DNA of 35,565 bases from Mariaggregatimicrobium sp964498785 (GCA_964498785.1 CAZCJL010000067.1:1-35565); one strand, 5' to 3'. Shown: positions 15,767 to 24,739, counted from the stretch's first letter. Notes: a model not told the origin generated them from the letters alone. A program made the numbers and translations.

Positions 15767-17578
15767 ATGATGAGCACAAAAATTCCGGAAGAAAAAATTA
15801 CTGAAATAAAAGAGGCAACCGATATTGTCGAATTAATTTCAGATTACCTGACCCTCAAAAAAAAGGGCAAAAATTATTTTGGCCTTTGTCCCTTTCATCA
15901 GGAAAATACTCCGTCATTTAGTGTTGATCCGACTAAACAAATATATTACTGCTTTGGTTGTCATAAAGGTGGGAACGCGATCAGCTTTTTAATGGAGTAC
16001 GAAAAAATGTCGTTCCCCGAAGCAGTGAAATATCTGGCCGAGAAAGCCAAAATTTCATTACCAAATGTTAGTGAAAGTGATCGTACTGCCAGAGAAAAAG
16101 AAGCGCTTTACTATGCAAATAAATTCGCGGCAGAATTTTATTATAAAAATTTAATGTCGCCTGCCGGTAAAAATGCCCTGACTTATCTGGAAAAAAGAGG
16201 CCTTGGAAAAGACATCATTCGCAAATTTGGATTGGGTTTTTCATTGTCAGAATGGGATGGATTAATCAAACATGCTCAGAAAAAAGGCGTCAGCCTGGAC
16301 TCGCTTCACAAAGGCGGCTTAATTATTAAAAAAGATAACGGACGGCAGTACGACCGCTTCCGGGGCCGAGTGATGGTTCCCATCATTAGTCTGACCAAAA
16401 AAGTTGTCGGATTTGGCGGGCGAATTATTATTGATGACGAAAAGGCTCCCAAATATATAAATTCACCGGAAACAGCAATCTATCAAAAAGGGAAAATGCT
16501 CTTTGGCCTCTATCAAACCAGAGATTTTATTCGGGAACAGGACCAGGCCATCTTTGTGGAAGGATACACCGATTTATTAAGTCTGTATAAAAATAACATT
16601 AAAAATATTGTCGCAACCTCTGGCACCGCATTGACGATTCAGCAAGCCCAGCTAATTAAGCGATATACGAATAATATCATTTTATTATACGATAGCGATT
16701 CCGCTGGTTCTGCCGCTGCCATGCGAGGGGCAGATATTTTTTTAAGCACAGGCCTGGAAGTAAATATTTCTGCAATGCCTGCCGGGGAAGACCCGGATAG
16801 CTATATTCATAAATACGGCCCGGTAAAATTTAATGAAATGATCGCAAATGCAGTTTCGATTATTCATTTTAAAATTAATACTTTAAAAAAACAATATGAT
16901 TTGTCCAATATGTCAGATCGGGCAAGAGTCATCGATTTGTTGTTAGAATCAATTTCAAATATAAAGGACAATATAAAGAAAGGACTCATCTTAAAGGAGG
17001 TTGCTGAATATTTTGGCATGGAAGAACGGTTGCTGTTAGGACAACTAAAAAATGTGAAAAAATATGACAGGTACGATGAAAAATCCTCAGACATTAAACC
17101 ATCTGCAATAAAACGCATGAAAAATAAATATGACAGTGCAGAAGAAAATATCTTAAAAATAATACTCGAAGAAAATTATCTCCTCAAAGTAGTTTATGAA
17201 AATGTTGAAATAAAGGAAATTAAAAACAAATTGATTCGTGAAATTATAAGTAAAATTTATGAATTGTATGATAAAAATGAAAAAGTGGATGGACGGAAAA
17301 TATTAAATATAATATCAGATCCGGAGAAAGTCGATTTAATATCTTATATATTGTCAGAAAATCGAATCGAAAATTTTGAGAAAATATTAAATGCTTCAAT
17401 TCAATTAGTTAAAGTTAGAATTATCGAGGAAGCGTCAAACAAAATTCAGATGGAAATTAAAGAATTGGAAAATAAAGGACAGGATATTCGTGAAAAAAGG
17501 CTTCAATGGAATCAATTACGACAGAAAAAAGAGTCAATTAAGTCAAAAAAATTTAGTGAAGAACAAAAAAATACTTGA
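15767..17578 (+). CDS. dnaG: DNA primase
   Basis: A 603-aa primase that makes RNA primers at the replication fork. The N-terminal CHC2 zinc domain has Cys41, His44, Cys62 and Cys65 (CPFHQENTPSF, YYCFGCHKGGN). The catalytic TOPRIM domain shows FVEGYTDLLSLY, TSGTAL and LLYDSDSAGSAAAMRGADIF. The C-terminal third, the helicase-binding part, is lysine-rich and poorly conserved, as usual. The start is ATG 15767 or ATG 15770, with only a weak ribosome site. No rpsU or rpoD lies beside it, unlike the classic macromolecular synthesis operon. A hairpin without a T run follows. Confidence 0.96.
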   Translation: MMSTKIPEEKITEIKEATDIVELISDYLTLKKKGKNYFGLCPFHQENTPSFSVDPTKQIYYCFGCHKGGNAISFLMEYEKMSFPEAVKYLAEKAKISLPNVSESDRTAREKEALYYANKFAAEFYYKNLMSPAGKNALTYLEKRGLGKDIIRKFGLGFSLSEWDGLIKHAQKKGVSLDSLHKGGLIIKKDNGRQYDRFRGRVMVPIISLTKKVVGFGGRIIIDDEKAPKYINSPETAIYQKGKMLFGLYQTRDFIREQDQAIFVEGYTDLLSLYKNNIKNIVATSGTALTIQQAQLIKRYTNNIILLYDSDSAGSAAAMRGADIFLSTGLEVNISAMPAGEDPDSYIHKYGPVKFNEMIANAVSIIHFKINTLKKQYDLSNMSDRARVIDLLLESISNIKDNIKKGLILKEVAEYFGMEERLLLGQLKNVKKYDRYDEKSSDIKPSAIKRMKNKYDSAEENILKIILEENYLLKVVYENVEIKEIKNKLIREIISKIYELYDKNEKVDGRKILNIISDPEKVDLISYILSENRIENFEKILNASIQLVKVRIIEEASNKIQMEIKELENKGQDIREKRLQWNQLRQKKESIKSKKFSEEQKNT

Positions 17579-17620
17579 ATTTTAAGCTAAGAATTTTTAT
17601 ATTTAAAGTAATTATTCAGG

Positions 17621-17648
17621 TGTCACTCCTGCATCCGCAGGAATGACA
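17621..17648. repeat. REP-like hairpin after dnaG
   Basis: TGTCACTCCTGC and GCAGGAATGACA pair over 12 positions with one G-T step around a 4-nt loop (ATCC). There is no T run, so it is not a classical terminator. Sequences of this form occur as dispersed extragenic repeats in many bacteria; copy number here cannot be judged. Confidence 0.6.
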
Positions 17649-17690
17649 GCTCTATGCTGAACAGTAACAATTTAAATTTACAAAATAACC

Positions 17691-17763
17691 GGGCCCATAG
17701 CTCAGTTGGTAGAGCAGCGGACTCATAATCCGTTAGTCGTAGGTTCGAGTCCTACTGGGCCCA
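17691..17763 (+). tRNA. tRNA with anticodon CAT (Ile2 or elongator Met)
   Basis: A 73-nt complete cloverleaf. The acceptor stem is GGGCCCA with TGGGCCC, the D arm GCTC/GAGC, the anticodon stem GCGGA/TCCGT with loop CTCATAA (anticodon CAT at 17724-17726), variable loop TAGTC, and T arm GTAGG/CCTAC with TTCGAGT. CCA is not encoded. A CAT anticodon is either elongator methionine or lysidine-modified isoleucine-2. The pairs C4-G69 and C5-G68, known TilS determinants, favour Ile2 but do not settle it. A terminator follows. Confidence 0.92.
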
Positions 17764-17772
17764 CAATATTTT

Positions 17773-17814
17773 AAACCTCCTTTCATGATAATTTTATGGT
17801 AGGAGGTTTTTTTT
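17773..17814 (+). terminator. Intrinsic terminator of the tRNA gene
   Basis: AAACCTCCT and AGGAGGTTT form a perfect nine-base stem around a 19-nt loop, followed directly by a run of T. It lies ten bases after the mature tRNA end. Confidence 0.85.
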
Positions 17815-18071
17815 AGTTAGTAGTAAAAGATATATATTTTCAAAGACTTAGGCACTTTTTGACTTTTAAATTATGCCATATTTTTGCCTCGAACAAATGA
17901 AATTTAAGCTGAACTTTAATACTCCAATTTTGAAATCTTTTAGAAATTTTTAGTGTATTTTGACATAATTTGGTCACAAAATGGTCACAAATTTTTATTC
18001 CAAAAAATGGAAGAAAAAAATAATGTTGCTATTAGTAATTGACCAAATCAGTGAATTCGGTTTGCAAAGCT
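17815..18071. other. AT-rich spacer without a gene
   Basis: I find no supported gene. A direct repeat TGGTCACAAA occurs at 17971-17980 and again at 17982-17991 (period 11), ten bases after a TTGACA. A strong terminator follows at 18072, although no gene ends there, so either a gene was lost or a small RNA is made. Position downstream of a tRNA fits a former integration site, but no duplicated tRNA end is present. Confidence 0.4.
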
Positions 18072-18107
18072 AAGCCATGCTATTTTAATTGATAGCATGG
18101 CTTTTTT
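18072..18107 (+). terminator. Strong intrinsic terminator without an obvious gene
   Basis: AAGCCATGCTAT and ATAGCATGGCTT form a perfect twelve-base stem around an eight-base loop, followed by T residues to 18107. The nearest upstream gene is the tRNA, which already has its own terminator, so what this one ends is unclear. Between it and the ATPase promoter (18108-18224) there is only a short open frame of about 40 codons without a start. Confidence 0.8.
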
Positions 18108-18224
18108 ATAATGACAATTCATTTTATTACATCCTTTGCAATTAAAAGGTGAACGAATTAAGAAATCCGGTCATACGTTTGATGTTGTCATCCAAGATAA
18201 TATAAAAATTCTAAAAAAAAAGAC

Positions 18225-18277
18225 TTGCATTTAACTCAAAATATTGAGTAAATTTACTCAGTATATTGAGTAAATTG
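18225..18277 (+). promoter_or_regulatory. Promoter with tandem palindromic operator
   Basis: Two exact-period 22-bp units lie head to tail at 18234-18255 and 18256-18277. Each contains the palindrome ACTCA-N6-TGAGT followed by AAATT and one more base. A -35-like TTGCAT (18225-18230) and a -10-like TAAATT (18249-18254, 18-nt spacer) flank and overlap the first unit. A protein bound here would cover the promoter of the ATPase gene that starts 12 bases later. Self-repression is possible but not shown. Confidence 0.6.
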
Positions 18278-18289
18278 TGAAGGTTGAAA

Positions 18290-19480
18290 ATGTATACTCG
18301 TCCAATCTATCAAACTTTATTAAAACGGGTCTCAGAAAAACGCCGGTTTATCCAGGTGCTTGCCGGTCCCAGACAGACGGGGAAAACAACTTTAGCGCAT
18401 CAATTATTGGAAACGACCCAGTTGCCTTCCCGCTATGCTTCCGCGGACGAGCCGACTTTAAAAGATCATACATGGATTGAACAGCAATGGGAAGCGATTC
18501 GGTTAAAAGCGAAAAACCATGATGCTGATAGAGCGATATTGGTTCTTGACGAGATTCAGAAAATTACAGGCTGGTCAGAAACTGTCAAACGGTTATGGGA
18601 TGCTGATACAGCCGATAAACAGCAAATTCATGTGATCATTTTAGGCTCCTCACCTTTACTTGTAAAACATGGATTATCCGAGAGTCTGGCAGGCAGATTT
18701 GAGACAATTCCTGTCACACATTGGTCTTATAGTGAAATGTCCGATGCATTTGGCTGGAACCTGGATCAGTATATTTTTTATGGCGGCTATCCCGGTGCGG
18801 CTGAATTAATAGATGATCACGAACGCTGGACCCGATACATCATGGATTCACTTATTGAGACAACTATTTCACGCGATATTTTATTGATGACACGAGTCGA
18901 CAAGCCTGCATTATTGCGCCGTCTGTTTGAACTTGGTTGTCACTATTCCGGACAGATTCTATCTTATCAGAAAATGGTCGGTCAACTTCAGGAAGCGGGA
19001 AATACAACAACACTCGCTCACTATCTGGACTTGCTGAAAGGGGCAGGATTAATTACCGGATTAACAAAATACGCCGGACAAATTGTACGACAGCGCGCCT
19101 CCAGTCCGAAATTATTGGTGCTGAATACAGCACTGATGACAGTCCAATCGCATTTAACTTTGGCAGAAGCAATAGAAAATCATGAATTATGGGGACGATT
19201 GGTGGAGTCTTCAATTGGCGCTGCACTGTCAAATGTAATCGCAGGTAAAAATCTGAATTTACATTACTGGGCTGGCAGAAACCGAGAAGTCGACTTTATT
19301 CTTGCAAAAGGCGAGCAACTCATCGCATTTGAGGTGAAAAGCAACCTGAAAAAAACAACTCTGCCAGGAATAACTGCTTTTGCAAAAGAATTTCGGGTTA
19401 GAAAGAAAGTGCTTATTGGCGCTGATGGGATACCTGTCCGGGATTTCCTCGAAACGCCGGCGACGTATTGGTTTGAGTAA
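18290..19480 (+). CDS. AAA_14/DUF4143 family ATPase
   Basis: A 396-aa protein of the widespread ATPase family with an N-terminal AAA_14 domain and a C-terminal DUF4143 domain. Walker A is GPRQTGKTT (residues 26-34) and Walker B is ILVLDEIQK (about 84-92). GSSPLL and SLAGRFETIPVTHWSY follow the usual order. The C-terminal part has REVDF (about 333) and IAFEVKS (about 348), which fit the PD-(D/E)XK nuclease-like fold proposed for DUF4143. The cellular role of the family is not established. I chose ATG 18290 with GAAGG six bases upstream. It stands alone behind its own operator, and its flanks are gene-poor, which suggests a mobile accessory gene. Confidence 0.92.
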   Translation: MYTRPIYQTLLKRVSEKRRFIQVLAGPRQTGKTTLAHQLLETTQLPSRYASADEPTLKDHTWIEQQWEAIRLKAKNHDADRAILVLDEIQKITGWSETVKRLWDADTADKQQIHVIILGSSPLLVKHGLSESLAGRFETIPVTHWSYSEMSDAFGWNLDQYIFYGGYPGAAELIDDHERWTRYIMDSLIETTISRDILLMTRVDKPALLRRLFELGCHYSGQILSYQKMVGQLQEAGNTTTLAHYLDLLKGAGLITGLTKYAGQIVRQRASSPKLLVLNTALMTVQSHLTLAEAIENHELWGRLVESSIGAALSNVIAGKNLNLHYWAGRNREVDFILAKGEQLIAFEVKSNLKKTTLPGITAFAKEFRVRKKVLIGADGIPVRDFLETPATYWFE

Positions 19481-19756
19481 ATACTTTTTCTCACGAATAC
19501 ACACGATGGCTTGGATACCCAAAAATATGCCATCGAACCGGACGACAACGGAAACATCGACCGCAAGCCACTCCATCCCCTCCGGAAGACATTGCAAATT
19601 AGCTTCAGAACAGAATACATCATCAGCCGAAAAGCGGTGACTGAAGCCAACATCAAATACCGCTTCAAACGAGCCAGAAGATGCGTCATAAGCTGGCTGG
19701 TGGCACAGTATTTTGATTATGATGATATTGATCCGTTCTTATCGAGAATTTCATGA
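19481..19756 (+). pseudogene. Open frame of unknown origin after the ATPase stop
   Basis: In the same frame as the ATPase, the 92 codons after its stop contain no further stop until 19756. There is no ATG start and no ribosome site; a TTG at 19511 would give 81 aa. The translation is basic and ends YFDYDDIDPFLSRIS. I do not recognise it. It may be a fragment of a decayed gene or a chance open frame, and I have no support for expression. Confidence 0.3.
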
Positions 19757-20214
19757 TTGACCGTTATGATTATGATGTGGCTTTGAGAATAGTGAGGGGG
19801 CAATGATAATTTACCGTGTTCTTCATTAGCCTGCCTATGACGCCAAAATACTAACTACTCACAAAAGTCTCATTTTAATTGACTTTTTTTATTGACATTG
19901 ATTGATTTAAATATTAAATTGTCTTTGTTCAAATTTTTTCACTTCATGTTTTTTAGATTTTTTTAGAAGTATAAAATAGCAATAGTCCAAATTAAAAATT
20001 TATAACAATATACATAAAACCCACCGGACTAACACAGTTTAAAAAGAACCCATCACATTTTTGTAAATCCAAATATTAAATGCTCCTAATCCCCATTTTT
20101 TAACAATAATTTCTCTTGAAAAAATCGAAAATTCTACATACATTGTATATCTTTGTGAGCGAAAAAAATAATTTTTAATTTATGATTTCCGGTATAATAA
20201 AAGGAGGTATTATT
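19757..20214. promoter_or_regulatory. Long AT-rich leader region of the secreted protein gene
   Basis: No gene is seen. Two possible promoters read rightward. One has TTGACA at 19892-19897, 17 nt and TAAATT at 19915-19920. The other has TCGAAA at 20125-20130, 17 nt and TATCTT at 20148-20153, and its -10 extends to TATCTTTG, which also fits the TAnnTTTG form known from Bacteroidota. The second is closer and shares the TATCTT seen elsewhere. The start codon of the gene at 20215 has AAAGGAGGT ahead. Confidence 0.4.
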
Positions 20215-22749
20215 ATGAAACATAGTTCTCGTGTTCTCAATAGTTTTCTGGTACATCTCACGATTTTTGTGTTTTTGCTGATGTTTGGTACTCTTGTTGC
20301 GGATGACGACATCTCCATCAAACCTGCCGGGCATATCGGCGGTTATCCGGCGGGAATTTGTGTAAAGGATGGTTACGGTTTTCTGGCGCAGGGGACGGTG
20401 CTCTCAGTGTTGGACATTTCTGCTGCTGAAATTAAAAAAGTGACTTCCATGATGCTACCCGATGAGCCGGCTTCCTGGAAAATACAGGGGGATTATCTTT
20501 TTTCTCTGGCCGGGAACTCGGAATCGGCATTTCAGGTGATTGATATTTCCGATCCGAAAAATCCTGAACTAAGTGCTCAATTGCCGGTTTCCACTAACTG
20601 GCAGGCAAAACTCCATCTGGCAGGAAATTATGCCTATCTTGCGTTAACGGATCAATTTGTGATCGTGGATATTTCAAATCCGGCGTCACCAAATTTAATC
20701 ACCACGGTTCAACAGGATGTTGCCGATATTTATGTGGATGGCGCGCGTGCCTGTATCATCAATCAATCCGAATTTAAAATATATGATATCACTGATCCGC
20801 AGAATCCCGAAGAAAAAGGCAGCACAGATATTGATAACGGAGTAGCCATTGCCACTAAGGGAAATTATGCGTATGTTGGCTGCTCGAATTATCAGAGATC
20901 AGGGATTCAGGTCATTGATATTTCTGATCCGAATAATCCCGAAAAGGTGCATTACGAGGAAACGAAAATTGTCGACGGCCAAAATACATTATATAAATCA
21001 CCTTCAGCAGTAGCAATCGCTGACAGCCATTTGTACATCGGTTGTAACAGCCGGTATTCATGGCTATTTATTGCCGATATTAGTGTTCCGCAAACTCCGG
21101 CAATCACCAGTCATTTAAAACTCGATATTATTGGCAACTATCCGATGATCAATTCAATGCAAATCGTTCCGCGTTATGCGTATGTTACGACCGGTACGGC
21201 GTCGGATGGATTTGTCACCGTAAACATTGAAGACGACGAAAATCCGCATATTGAAAATATCTACGAGGCGCCCTGGGACGTGGTGTACTTGTGCACAGCC
21301 GGCGAAAACCTGTATGTTTCATCAATGGAGCGGCTCTGGATTTATAGTTTTGAGGGATTGGGAAAACCGGTACTCCTCAATTCGGATACAACCTGGGCTG
21401 ATTTTCACAGAATTGTGGTTGAAGACGGCTATTTGTACGGCATCCGTGAGGGGAAAATTTATCTGCTTGATGTCAGCGATCCGATGAATATTTATCAGGT
21501 TGGCGAGTACAGTTCTCCGCTGGGTGAATTGCGCGAACTTAAAGTAGATCAAAAACACATCTATGCGCTAACGCATCCTGACAGCAGGAATACGCTGGAA
21601 ATTATCGACGCAACGAATCCGGAACTTCCGGCACAGGTGTCTGCTTTTGATATCGCCGGAAGCGGCAGGGATTTGTTTGTGGATGGCGCGAACAATATTG
21701 TATTGGTCGCATATACCAACAATTCTTCTGATCAGGGTTTTGAGATTATCGATATCAGAGATCCCGCTTCACCGGAAAGCAAAAGTGAGACAACGACTTC
21801 CGGGAAGCCGATTGCAATTTGGAAAACGGATTCTCTGGCTTACATTGGCAGTAATACGATCACTGAATCCGACAGCACATATTACATCGAATCGTTTAAT
21901 GTGGCCGATGCCACGCAACCGGTTGCTTTCAAACAATTCAGCGAATCCGGGATCATCGCGGATTTGGAAGTGCATGACGGGCTTGTTATGGCGTCCATCC
22001 CCGGCGGCAGTATTCATCTGTATGATGCGATTATCCTAAAATTTGTCGAAACCTGTCCGTCGCCATTTTCGGTCTATATGGCCGTGATGTGGTCGATGAT
22101 GCGCAGCGGGTGGTTCATTTTCACAATGGATGGCTATTTTTGCATGCAGGATTTATTCGCCAGCGCGAGTTGGGGGATTTTCATTCAAAAATTATTAACA
22201 AAACCACCGATTGCCTCTATCTCCGTTACACCATCGGATACCACTGTAAGTAAGGGTGATAAGGTTCAATTTAAAGCATCATCTATTGACAGTTTGGGCA
22301 ACTCTTTTAGTTGTACTCCAATTTGGAGCGCCGACGGCGGTGAAATGGACAGCTTGACCGGAAGTTATACGGCAACAGATGAAGGGACATTTACAATTAC
22401 CGCCAACGATACCTCCACCGGACTTAAAGCGACTACGACAATTCATGTTACCAGTACATCAGTTGAGCAGCATTTTCACAAACCGCTGGAATTCGGCCTG
22501 TCACAGAATTACCCGAATCCATTCAATCCATCGACAACAATTCCGTTCAGCGTAAAGGAAAAATGCAATGTTGTCTTGAAAATATATAATATTCAGGGAC
22601 GTGAAGTGGCGACACTTATCGATGCGGAGTTTCAGCCCGGTCATTATCAGGCGGAATTTAACGCCAGTTCTTTCACTACAGGAATGTATCTGTACAAAAT
22701 CAAAATGAAAAATTTTGAAGCGACAAAAAAAATGGTATTGGTTGAGTAG
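20215..22749 (+). CDS. Secreted LVIVD-repeat beta-propeller with T9SS sorting tail
   Basis: An 844-aa exported protein. A signal peptide ends near residue 27 (GTLVADDD). About ten LVIVD-type repeats follow, with signatures such as VIDISDPKNPEL, IVDISNPASPNL, IYDITDPQNPEE and LLDVSDPMN, making one or two beta-propellers. A bacterial Ig-like domain spans about 665-750 (ISVTPSDTTVSKGDKVQFKA). The last 85 residues are a Por-type sorting domain, with LSQNYPNPFNPSTTIPF and GMYLYKIK, which directs export by type IX secretion and anchoring. Residues 605-660 are unusually rich in Met, Trp and Phe, and another frame reads well there, so a pair of indels is possible. ATG 20215 has a perfect AAAGGAGGT. 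Ligand unknown. Confidence 0.88.
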   Translation: MKHSSRVLNSFLVHLTIFVFLLMFGTLVADDDISIKPAGHIGGYPAGICVKDGYGFLAQGTVLSVLDISAAEIKKVTSMMLPDEPASWKIQGDYLFSLAGNSESAFQVIDISDPKNPELSAQLPVSTNWQAKLHLAGNYAYLALTDQFVIVDISNPASPNLITTVQQDVADIYVDGARACIINQSEFKIYDITDPQNPEEKGSTDIDNGVAIATKGNYAYVGCSNYQRSGIQVIDISDPNNPEKVHYEETKIVDGQNTLYKSPSAVAIADSHLYIGCNSRYSWLFIADISVPQTPAITSHLKLDIIGNYPMINSMQIVPRYAYVTTGTASDGFVTVNIEDDENPHIENIYEAPWDVVYLCTAGENLYVSSMERLWIYSFEGLGKPVLLNSDTTWADFHRIVVEDGYLYGIREGKIYLLDVSDPMNIYQVGEYSSPLGELRELKVDQKHIYALTHPDSRNTLEIIDATNPELPAQVSAFDIAGSGRDLFVDGANNIVLVAYTNNSSDQGFEIIDIRDPASPESKSETTTSGKPIAIWKTDSLAYIGSNTITESDSTYYIESFNVADATQPVAFKQFSESGIIADLEVHDGLVMASIPGGSIHLYDAIILKFVETCPSPFSVYMAVMWSMMRSGWFIFTMDGYFCMQDLFASASWGIFIQKLLTKPPIASISVTPSDTTVSKGDKVQFKASSIDSLGNSFSCTPIWSADGGEMDSLTGSYTATDEGTFTITANDTSTGLKATTTIHVTSTSVEQHFHKPLEFGLSQNYPNPFNPSTTIPFSVKEKCNVVLKIYNIQGREVATLIDAEFQPGHYQAEFNASSFTTGMYLYKIKMKNFEATKKMVLVE

Positions 22750-23108
22750 ATAATTAAGATTTCAACACGTTATCTTTTTTTGATGATAAAAAAATGCATT
22801 AAATGAATTGATATTTAAATAGAAATTGTCTTCATTAAAATAACCGCTGCTACTGCCAAAAACAATAGCAGCGGTAAATAAAACTGAGTCAGTTTTGCAG
22901 AAACAGACTTTGCAACTTTTCCCACCGTCATCTATCTTTCTTTTATCGGGAACGAAATAAAGGTAAATCAGTTATATATTTCAAGGCTTCGTTTTAAATA
23001 ATCTATTTTTGAAAAATGTAAAATCCGGTCATCCAAAAATCCCGGATTTTTTATTAAGTGGCACTCGGATAAAGAGATTAAATCGAATTTAACATAAACA
23101 AGGCGCTT
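22750..23108. other. Spacer with hairpins and a terminator
   Basis: No gene is supported. ACCGCTGCTA (22843-22852) pairs with TAGCAGCGGT (22866-22875), a ten-base perfect stem without a T run; AAAACTG-AGT-CAGTTTT follows at 22880-22896. AAAATCCGG (23020-23028) pairs with CCGGATTTT (23042-23050) and runs into T residues: a terminator or attenuator 56 bases ahead of the transporter start. Confidence 0.5.
23020..23053 (+). terminator. Terminator or attenuator upstream of the AbgT gene
   Basis: A nine-base perfect stem, AAAATCCGG with CCGGATTTT, with a 13-nt loop and a T-rich tail. The previous gene ends 270 bases earlier, so a leader-peptide or attenuator role for the downstream transporter is as likely as termination of the upstream transcript. 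Confidence 0.65.
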
Positions 23109-24659
23109 ATGAAGAAGGCAAAGAAATCGAAAAAACCGAAAACGAGTTTTATAAATAAAGCGTTGAATATCGTGGAGCGGGTGGGAAATGCGCTACCTCA
23201 TCCGGCTTCATTATTCGGAATTTTTGCAGTAATGGCGCTACTGGCTTCAACGCTGGGACATTGGCTTAATTTGGAAGTGACACATCCGGCTACCGGCGAG
23301 GCGATAAAAACTGTAAATCTGCTATCCAAAACCGGAATTGAGCGAATAATTGATGACATGGTTATCAACTATACCAGCTTTGCGCCGCTGGGAATCGTTC
23401 TTGTTGCTATGCTGGGAATCGGTATGGCCGAGGGAAGCGGTCTCATCGGAGCGCTCATCAGAAAACTGGTGTTATCTTCTCCCCGAAAAATACTAACATT
23501 CGTGATCGTATTGGCTGGCATTCTTTCCAATACGGCAAGCGACATCGGTTATGTTCTGTTAATACCGCTTGCCGGAGTTGTCTTTATCGCAGTCGGACGG
23601 CACCCCATCGTTGGCATGGCTGCCGCGTTCGCCGGTGTTTCTGGCGGATTTAGCGCGAATCTGATTTTGGGAACCATCGATCCGTTGGTCGCTGGTTTAT
23701 CCGAAGAAGCTGCCCACATTCTTGACCCTGAGTACCATGTAAACCCCACTGCAAATTATTTTTTCATGGTGGTTTCAACCTTTGTCATCGCGATTACCGG
23801 AACCCTGGTCACCGAAAAGCTGGTTGCACCTCGCCTTGGCAAATATGATGGCGAACAAAGTCCGGAAAATATCGATCCACTTTCCGAACAGGAAAAAAAA
23901 GGGCTTCGTTGGAGTGGAATTACCTTACTCTTATGGATCGTTATTATTTTAATCGGCATTGTTCCGGAAAGCGGATTCCTGCGCGGTTCAGACGGGAACC
24001 TGCTCTCTTCGCCATTAATAAAGGGAGTGATAGCAGTGTTGTTTCTGGTCGCCGGCTCCACGGGTATTGTTTATGGCGCGGTAACCGGTAAATACAAAAA
24101 CGATGCTGATGTTGTAAAAGGAATGACAGCAAGTCTAAAATCTTTGGCAAATTACATGGTATTGGTTTTCTTTGCCGCGCAATTTGTCGCGTATTTTAAA
24201 TGGAGCAATTTAGGTGTCATTTTTGCCATCAGCGGTGCGGAAGTACTGATGAAAGCAGACCTCGGCGTCATTCCGCTTATGCTGCTGTTTATTTTATTGG
24301 CCGGAACCATCAATATGTTTCTCGGCAGCGCCTCGGCGAAATGGGCGTTGTTGGCGCCCATTTTCGTGCCCATGTTTATGCTACTTGGTTACTCGCCTGA
24401 ACTTTCGCAGGCTGTTTACCGGATCGGTGATTCAATTACCAATATCATTTCGCCGATGATGAGCTTCTTTGCACTCGTCATTGCGTTCTTTCAAAAGTAT
24501 GATGAAAAGGCTGGTATCGGAACCATCATTTCCACCATGCTGCCCTATTCGATCGTGTTTTTTATCAGTTGGTCGCTGCTGCTCATTATTTGGATTTTGC
24601 TGGGACTGCCGTTGGGACCTGGGGCTGGTTTGTATTATCAGGGAATGGAAGGATTTTAA
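23109..24659 (+). CDS. AbgT-family transporter
   Basis: A 516-aa inner-membrane protein of the AbgT family, whose members import p-aminobenzoyl-glutamate (a folate breakdown product) or export sulfonamide drugs using the proton gradient. About eleven to thirteen hydrophobic segments are present. Family segments include VERVGNALPHPASLFGIF, INYTSFAPLGIVLVAMLGIG, GILSNTASDIGYVLLIPLAG, GVSGGFSANLILGTIDPLVAG and MFLGSASAKWALLAPIFVPM. A lysine-rich N-terminus precedes the first helix. AAGG lies ahead of the ATG. It is a single-gene unit: a terminator-like hairpin is upstream and the next gene converges. Substrate is inferred only from the family. Confidence 0.92.
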   Translation: MKKAKKSKKPKTSFINKALNIVERVGNALPHPASLFGIFAVMALLASTLGHWLNLEVTHPATGEAIKTVNLLSKTGIERIIDDMVINYTSFAPLGIVLVAMLGIGMAEGSGLIGALIRKLVLSSPRKILTFVIVLAGILSNTASDIGYVLLIPLAGVVFIAVGRHPIVGMAAAFAGVSGGFSANLILGTIDPLVAGLSEEAAHILDPEYHVNPTANYFFMVVSTFVIAITGTLVTEKLVAPRLGKYDGEQSPENIDPLSEQEKKGLRWSGITLLLWIVIILIGIVPESGFLRGSDGNLLSSPLIKGVIAVLFLVAGSTGIVYGAVTGKYKNDADVVKGMTASLKSLANYMVLVFFAAQFVAYFKWSNLGVIFAISGAEVLMKADLGVIPLMLLFILLAGTINMFLGSASAKWALLAPIFVPMFMLLGYSPELSQAVYRIGDSITNIISPMMSFFALVIAFFQKYDEKAGIGTIISTMLPYSIVFFISWSLLLIIWILLGLPLGPGAGLYYQGMEGF

Positions 24660-24739
24660 TTGCCTTCCGCGCTTTTTAAGATAATACATATTTTCCCATA
24701 CTCAAAATTTTTGGTTATTTAATTATTCTGCAAGAAAAA

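Noticed and set aside
17860..17991. Reverse-strand open stretch (CDHFVTKLCQN) as the tail of a tyrosine integrase next to the tRNA
   Set aside because: Only a short degenerate frame, no catalytic motif, and no duplicated tRNA 3' end to serve as an att site.
18234..18277. CRISPR-like array
   Set aside because: There are only two adjoining 22-bp units without spacers; the palindromes fit an operator.
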